A stretch of DNA of 64,000 nucleotides from Flavobacterium indicum GPTSA100-9 = DSM 17447 (lineage in GTDB: Bacteria; Bacteroidota; Bacteroidia; Flavobacteriales; Flavobacteriaceae). Where the stretch lies: positions 2,170,001 to 2,234,000 of the forward strand of contig NC_017025.1 in the NCBI RefSeq assembly GCF_000455605.1, in the 5' to 3' direction. Position numbers and translations under genes: made by a program. Positions within the stretch are counted from its first letter, which is position 1; each line of letters begins with the position of its first letter. Below, piece after piece: positions 60,415 to 64,000 of the stretch. The notes below the pieces were generated by a model. That model worked only from the letters and a program-made list of their open reading frames with translations, ran no database searches and had not been told where the DNA came from.

Positions 60415-61806
60415 ATGAATAAGACTAACTTATGGTCCCAACGACTCGGATTTTCTAATGCACAAGCAGATAAGATACAACAGTTAGGAATTGAAAATTT
60501 CTTGATTAACTCGTTTAATGCTACTTACTCGAAGGAAATCCCAAGTTGCTTGAAGGACGACCCAAAAACATTAGCTGAATTAAGAGATTATAGAAACAAA
60601 ATCAGAAATACTTCTTCTGAAGAAGCAAAAAAAATTGTTAAGCAACAAATCAAAAACAGTAACGAGTTAAAAAGATGGTGGCTGACATTAATTGAAAATT
60701 CTTCGATGCCTTTACGCGAAAAAATGGTGCTTTTTTGGCACAATCATTTTGTTGCTACTTCTCAAAAAGTCAAAGTGAATTGGTGGATTTACCAACACAA
60801 TCAAATTTTAAGAGAACATGCTTTTGGCAATTTTAAAGAGTTGACTAAAAAAATCTTAAAAACGAATGCTATGGTTCGTTATTTGGACAATGTTGATAAC
60901 AAAAAAGATGAAATAAATGAAAATTTAAGTCGGGAATTACTCGAGCTTTTTACAATTGGTATTGGGAACTATTCAGAAGATGACATAAAAAATGGTGCCT
61001 TAGCTTTAGCCGGACTCGGACTTGGCGAAAACGAAGCACAGTACCGAAAGTTCTTTGAATACAATGGACCCATCACCTATTTTGGTAAAAAAGGCAATTG
61101 GAAAGCAGATGACTTAGTAGACCTCATATTTGAACAAAAAAACACGCCTTATTTACTTACTCGTAAAATTTTAAAATGGTTTGTCTACGACAATCCAAGT
61201 GAAGAAAAAGTTATTTATTATGGTGACTATTTCAGAAAAGAAAATTATGAAATAAAACCGCTTTTACTCAAAATATGTAAAGAAGAGTTTGACATAAAAA
61301 ACGAAGGAAATAAAATTAAAAATCCTTTAGAATACATTGTAACTATTCAACAGGAATTAAATATAAAAATTGACCCAATAGTGACTGCCTTTTTTTTAAA
61401 ACAACAAGGCATGGATTTATTTAACCAACCCAATGTAAAAGGTTGGGAAGGAGGAAAAAATTGGTTGACCTCTCAAATTTATTTACAGAGAAATAATGTT
61501 TCTGATTTAGTATGTAATGGAAAATCAATCAATAGAAAACTATTCAACAAAGAGAACCTCGAGGCGGAAGAAAAAGAGGTGTTTTTAGAAAATATAAATC
61601 CAAAAATTAAATTCAAAAAAACCAACAATAAAGAAATTATAAAAGAATTATGTGACCGGTTGCTATTTCAAACTGATGAAGATTTACAGAAAGACATGGA
61701 ATCCATTTTAAAATATGATTTTGATCCAACAACAGAAAACGCGCATCAAGCCGTAGTACGTTTATTCAATTTTATTACAAAAACACCAGAATTTCAAATA
61801 CTATAA
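60415..61806 (+). CDS. DUF1800-family protein
   Basis: A protein of 463 residues, largely helical. The opening LWSQRLGFSNAQADKI, the block PLREKMVLFWHNHFVATSQKV and LSRELLELFTIGIGNYSEDDIKNGALALAG with the later GWEGGKNWLTSQIYLQR are the DUF1800 signatures. The biochemical role is unknown; members are normally encoded directly before a DUF1501 gene, as here (10 bases apart), suggesting the two proteins act together. No signal peptide is evident at this start, although partner proteins are exported. Confidence 0.9.
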   Translation: MNKTNLWSQRLGFSNAQADKIQQLGIENFLINSFNATYSKEIPSCLKDDPKTLAELRDYRNKIRNTSSEEAKKIVKQQIKNSNELKRWWLTLIENSSMPLREKMVLFWHNHFVATSQKVKVNWWIYQHNQILREHAFGNFKELTKKILKTNAMVRYLDNVDNKKDEINENLSRELLELFTIGIGNYSEDDIKNGALALAGLGLGENEAQYRKFFEYNGPITYFGKKGNWKADDLVDLIFEQKNTPYLLTRKILKWFVYDNPSEEKVIYYGDYFRKENYEIKPLLLKICKEEFDIKNEGNKIKNPLEYIVTIQQELNIKIDPIVTAFFLKQQGMDLFNQPNVKGWEGGKNWLTSQIYLQRNNVSDLVCNGKSINRKLFNKENLEAEEKEVFLENINPKIKFKKTNNKEIIKELCDRLLFQTDEDLQKDMESILKYDFDPTTENAHQAVVRLFNFITKTPEFQIL

Positions 61807-61816
61807 TTTTTAGGTT

Positions 61817-62983
61817 ATGAACAGACGAAATTTTTTATCGCTAACAGGCACTTTCACCGGTGGTATGTTAATTTTACCAGAATTTCTACATGCATTTGGA
61901 AACCAAAAAACAATAGAATGGCACCAAAATTCATGTGTAGTATTCATTCAACTAAACGGAGGCAATGATGGATTAAATACATTTATTCCTTTTGAAAATC
62001 CATTGTATTACAGTTTAAGACCCAATATTAACCTCGCAAAAGATTCGATTATTGGTAAAACTAAAGGCATGGGGTTTCATCCTGCGTTGCATTCTTTTGC
62101 ACAAATACAACAAAACGGACACCTTTCTATAATCCAAAATGTAGGTTATCCAGAACCCAATCGTTCCCATTTTAGAAGTCAGGAAATATGGCAAACGGCG
62201 TCCGCTTCTAATCAGTATTTAAACGAAGGATGGCTGGGAAGGTATTTAGATGTGCAATGCAAAGAGCATGTTCCTACTGCTGGGATAAACATTGATAACA
62301 TTGACAACTTAGCTTTAAAAGGAATCGAACCTAATTTTATAACCGTTAAAGATCCGAACCGTTTTAAAAAGAAAAGCGAAAACGAAACTTCAATGCTTTC
62401 GAATAACCCACAACTCGATTTTGTTCGGAAAATTGCAAATTCTGTTTCAGAAGGCTCTGATGAGATTCAAAAAGCATTAAGTCAATCCAAAACCGAAATT
62501 ACTTATCCTAAAACTCAACTAGGAAAAAATTTAGAATGGATCGCTCGCTTAATCAAAGGAAATTTAAATTCGAAAGTGTATTATACTTCTCAAAACGGAT
62601 ATGATACACACGATAATCAATTGGCAATTCACAACACTAAATTAACCGAATTAAATGATGCCATTTTCAGTTTCTATTCAGAAGTAAAACAAGCTAATTT
62701 ACTGCAACAAGTAACGCTCGTTATTTTTTCAGAATTTGGAAGACGTGTGAAAGATAATGGAAATGGAACCGATCATGGAACTGCAGCTCCCCTATTCATT
62801 ATTGGAGGAAATAATAAAAATTCCATTCTTGGCCAAAATCCTAATTTAGAAAACCTGGATGAAGGAGATTTAAAATATGAAATTGATTTTAGAAGTGTTT
62901 ATGCTACCATTCTTAAAAACAAACTAGACTTTAATCCAATGGATATTGGTCTTAAAAACGCTCCTTTATCCAATCTATTTTAG
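61817..62983 (+). CDS. DUF1501-family exported protein
   Basis: A protein of 388 residues with a twin-arginine-like N-terminus (NRRNFLSLTGTFTGGMLIL), then the DUF1501 (sulfatase/alkaline-phosphatase-like fold) body: VVFIQLNGGNDGLNTFIP, GFHPALHSFAQI, RSHFRSQEIWQTA, the GYDTHDNQ site and FSEFGRRVKDNGNGTDHGTAAPLFIIGG, which contains the likely metal-binding Asp/His pair. Phosphatase-like activity is possible but unproven in the family. Paired with the DUF1800 gene upstream. Confidence 0.9.
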   Translation: MNRRNFLSLTGTFTGGMLILPEFLHAFGNQKTIEWHQNSCVVFIQLNGGNDGLNTFIPFENPLYYSLRPNINLAKDSIIGKTKGMGFHPALHSFAQIQQNGHLSIIQNVGYPEPNRSHFRSQEIWQTASASNQYLNEGWLGRYLDVQCKEHVPTAGINIDNIDNLALKGIEPNFITVKDPNRFKKKSENETSMLSNNPQLDFVRKIANSVSEGSDEIQKALSQSKTEITYPKTQLGKNLEWIARLIKGNLNSKVYYTSQNGYDTHDNQLAIHNTKLTELNDAIFSFYSEVKQANLLQQVTLVIFSEFGRRVKDNGNGTDHGTAAPLFIIGGNNKNSILGQNPNLENLDEGDLKYEIDFRSVYATILKNKLDFNPMDIGLKNAPLSNLF

Positions 62984-63024
62984 AAAAATAATTTACTTAA
63001 ATCAACAAAATCAAACATTTTTTC

Positions 63025-63032
63025 TATCTTTG
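63025..63032 (+). promoter_or_regulatory. -7 promoter element of the DMT transporter gene
   Basis: TATCTTTG followed by C, perfect TAnnTTTG, 22 bases before the ATG at 63055. Confidence 0.5.
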
Positions 63033-63054
63033 CCGGCTTTTTAAAATTGAAAAT

Positions 63055-63954
63055 ATGTTAAAGAACAGTGTAATTAAAGGGGTGTTTTTAGTTGGTTTAG
63101 GTGCCACAAGTTATGGAATGTTAGCTACTTTTGTAAAATTAGCTTACAAAGATGGATTTACCACTGCTGAAGTAACAACTTCTCAATTTATCTATGGAAT
63201 ATTAGGCGTTTTAATAATTAATATTTTTCAAAAAATAAATACGAAAACAGTTTCGGTTAAAGCTACACCAAAGAACATTATGCAATTAATGTTAGCTGGA
63301 ACTTCATTAGGAATGACAAGTGTATTTTATTATTTATGTGTAAAATATATTAATGTATCTATAGCCATTGTATTACTAATGCAAACCGTTTGGATGGGCG
63401 TTTTATTAGAATGGTTTTTAGACAAAAAAGCACCTTCTATTCAAAAAATATTTTCTGTTGGAATTGTATTAATTGGAACAGTGTTAGCAACCAACATTTT
63501 AAAAAGTGAGATGAAACTTGATTGGCGAGGTATTTTCTGGGGATTATTAGCTGCTGCTTCATTCACCACTACTATGTTTACTGCCAATAAAATAGCATTA
63601 GGCGTGTCATCTGCTCAAAGAAGTTTGTATATGCTATTAGGTGGTGCAATTATTGTGTTCGGGTTTTCTGTTTACACACAAGTTACCCCTTTTAATCTAG
63701 AAATTTTTAAAGAATATGGCATATTTTTGGCCTTATTTGGAACAATTATTCCTCCACTATTAATGAATGCTGGTTTTCCTCACACGGGATTAGGTTTAGG
63801 CAGTATTGTATCATCCTTAGAATTACCCGTATCTGTACTAATGGCATTCATTATTCTTCATGAAAAAGTTGTTTTACTACAATGGACTGGTATTTTGTTG
63901 ATTATTTTAGCTATAGTTATCATGAATATTCAGTTTAAAGGTTCAAATAAATAA
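63055..63954 (+). CDS. DMT-superfamily (EamA) transporter
   Basis: A membrane protein of 299 residues with ten hydrophobic helices forming two EamA halves (about 8-145 and 155-297). Each half begins with the family-like GVFLVGLGATSYGMLATFVKLAY and WRGIFWGLLAAASFTTTMFTANKIAL; the second ends with LPVSVLMAFIILHEKVVLLQWTGI, the DMT helix 9-10 signature. It exports or exchanges small metabolites; the substrate is unknown. It is preceded by a -7 box, so it is its own unit. Only the last 46 bases of the window follow it, with no feature I can support. Confidence 0.9.
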   Translation: MLKNSVIKGVFLVGLGATSYGMLATFVKLAYKDGFTTAEVTTSQFIYGILGVLIINIFQKINTKTVSVKATPKNIMQLMLAGTSLGMTSVFYYLCVKYINVSIAIVLLMQTVWMGVLLEWFLDKKAPSIQKIFSVGIVLIGTVLATNILKSEMKLDWRGIFWGLLAAASFTTTMFTANKIALGVSSAQRSLYMLLGGAIIVFGFSVYTQVTPFNLEIFKEYGIFLALFGTIIPPLLMNAGFPHTGLGLGSIVSSLELPVSVLMAFIILHEKVVLLQWTGILLIILAIVIMNIQFKGSNK

Positions 63955-64000
63955 CCTTTTTATGTTAATAAGTTCATAATCATAAACTTATACTTTTCTT

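Noticed and set aside
63960..64000. inverted repeat near the right edge (TAAGTT...AACTTA)
   Set aside because: Short, imperfect and cut close to the window edge; may be chance in AT-rich DNA.
1..64000. mobile elements, prophage, CRISPR array, tRNA or rRNA genes
   Set aside because: I looked for transposase, integrase, regular spaced repeats and cloverleaf sequences in the gaps and found none that I can support.

Overview
The window is chromosomal DNA from a low-GC member of the Bacteroidota, most likely Flavobacteriaceae and close to Flavobacterium. The evidence is convergent. The DNA is very AT-rich. Many genes lack Shine-Dalgarno sites but carry the Bacteroidota -7 box TAnnTTTG (14 instances listed). 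There is a type IX secretion (T9SS) type A C-terminal domain, a PID-CTERM-like small protein, an SDDDD-type lipoprotein export signal, a roughly 480-residue GAPDH with an N-terminal extension, and tandem aconitases. I saw no tRNA, rRNA, CRISPR array, transposase, integrase or phage gene, so this looks like ordinary core and accessory chromosome with no recognisable mobile island. Layout: 0-10 kb holds the cut-off end of an ABC-F ATPase, a methyltransferase, a LolD/MacB-type ABC ATPase, dapF, an HtrA/DegP-type protease, gap, an SRPBCC protein and an amino-acid permease. 10-20 kb holds a secreted C1q-like protein, a LysM-NlpC/P60 wall hydrolase, two aconitases, a membrane acyltransferase and a secreted protein with copper-monooxygenase-like ligand motifs. 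20-28.4 kb is an envelope-folding operon (two parvulin-type chaperones, a prolyl-isomerase-like lipoprotein and a MoxR ATPase), then a PID-CTERM protein, folD and ffh. 28.5-38.6 kb is the most distinctive part: an RND efflux operon (TolC, adaptor, pump, PII-like protein, YgaP-like membrane protein) flanked by two paralogous secreted Lys/Cys-rich mini-proteins, followed by a T9SS kelch-like protein and a compact operon of YgaP-like protein, thioredoxin, DUF6132 protein and Cys-rich exported protein. 38.7-45.2 kb is an envelope O-acylation cassette (two SGNH proteins, one with a LysM domain inserted, plus an MBOAT acyltransferase), then argS. 45-55 kb holds an outer-membrane receptor, a DinB protein, fabH, a YegP-like protein, an orphan ABC ATPase, a beta-barrel protein, OmpA, a lipocalin-like lipoprotein and htpG. 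55-64 kb holds a YdeI-family gene that appears to have lost its ATG, two cold-shock-domain genes with a structured leader, several envelope proteins, an L,D-transpeptidase, a DUF1800/DUF1501 pair and a DMT transporter. Functionally, much of the window serves the cell envelope: folding (HtrA, SurA/PpiD-like, HtpG), wall editing (NlpC/P60, L,D-transpeptidase, SGNH/MBOAT), efflux, lipoproteins and surface secretion. Housekeeping genes (gap, acn, acnB, folD, ffh, argS, fabH, dapF) lie between these. The best candidates for something undescribed are the Cys-rich mini-protein/efflux/thioredoxin neighbourhood, the copper-monooxygenase-like protein, the cold-shock leader hairpin and two sets of helically phased operator-like repeats.
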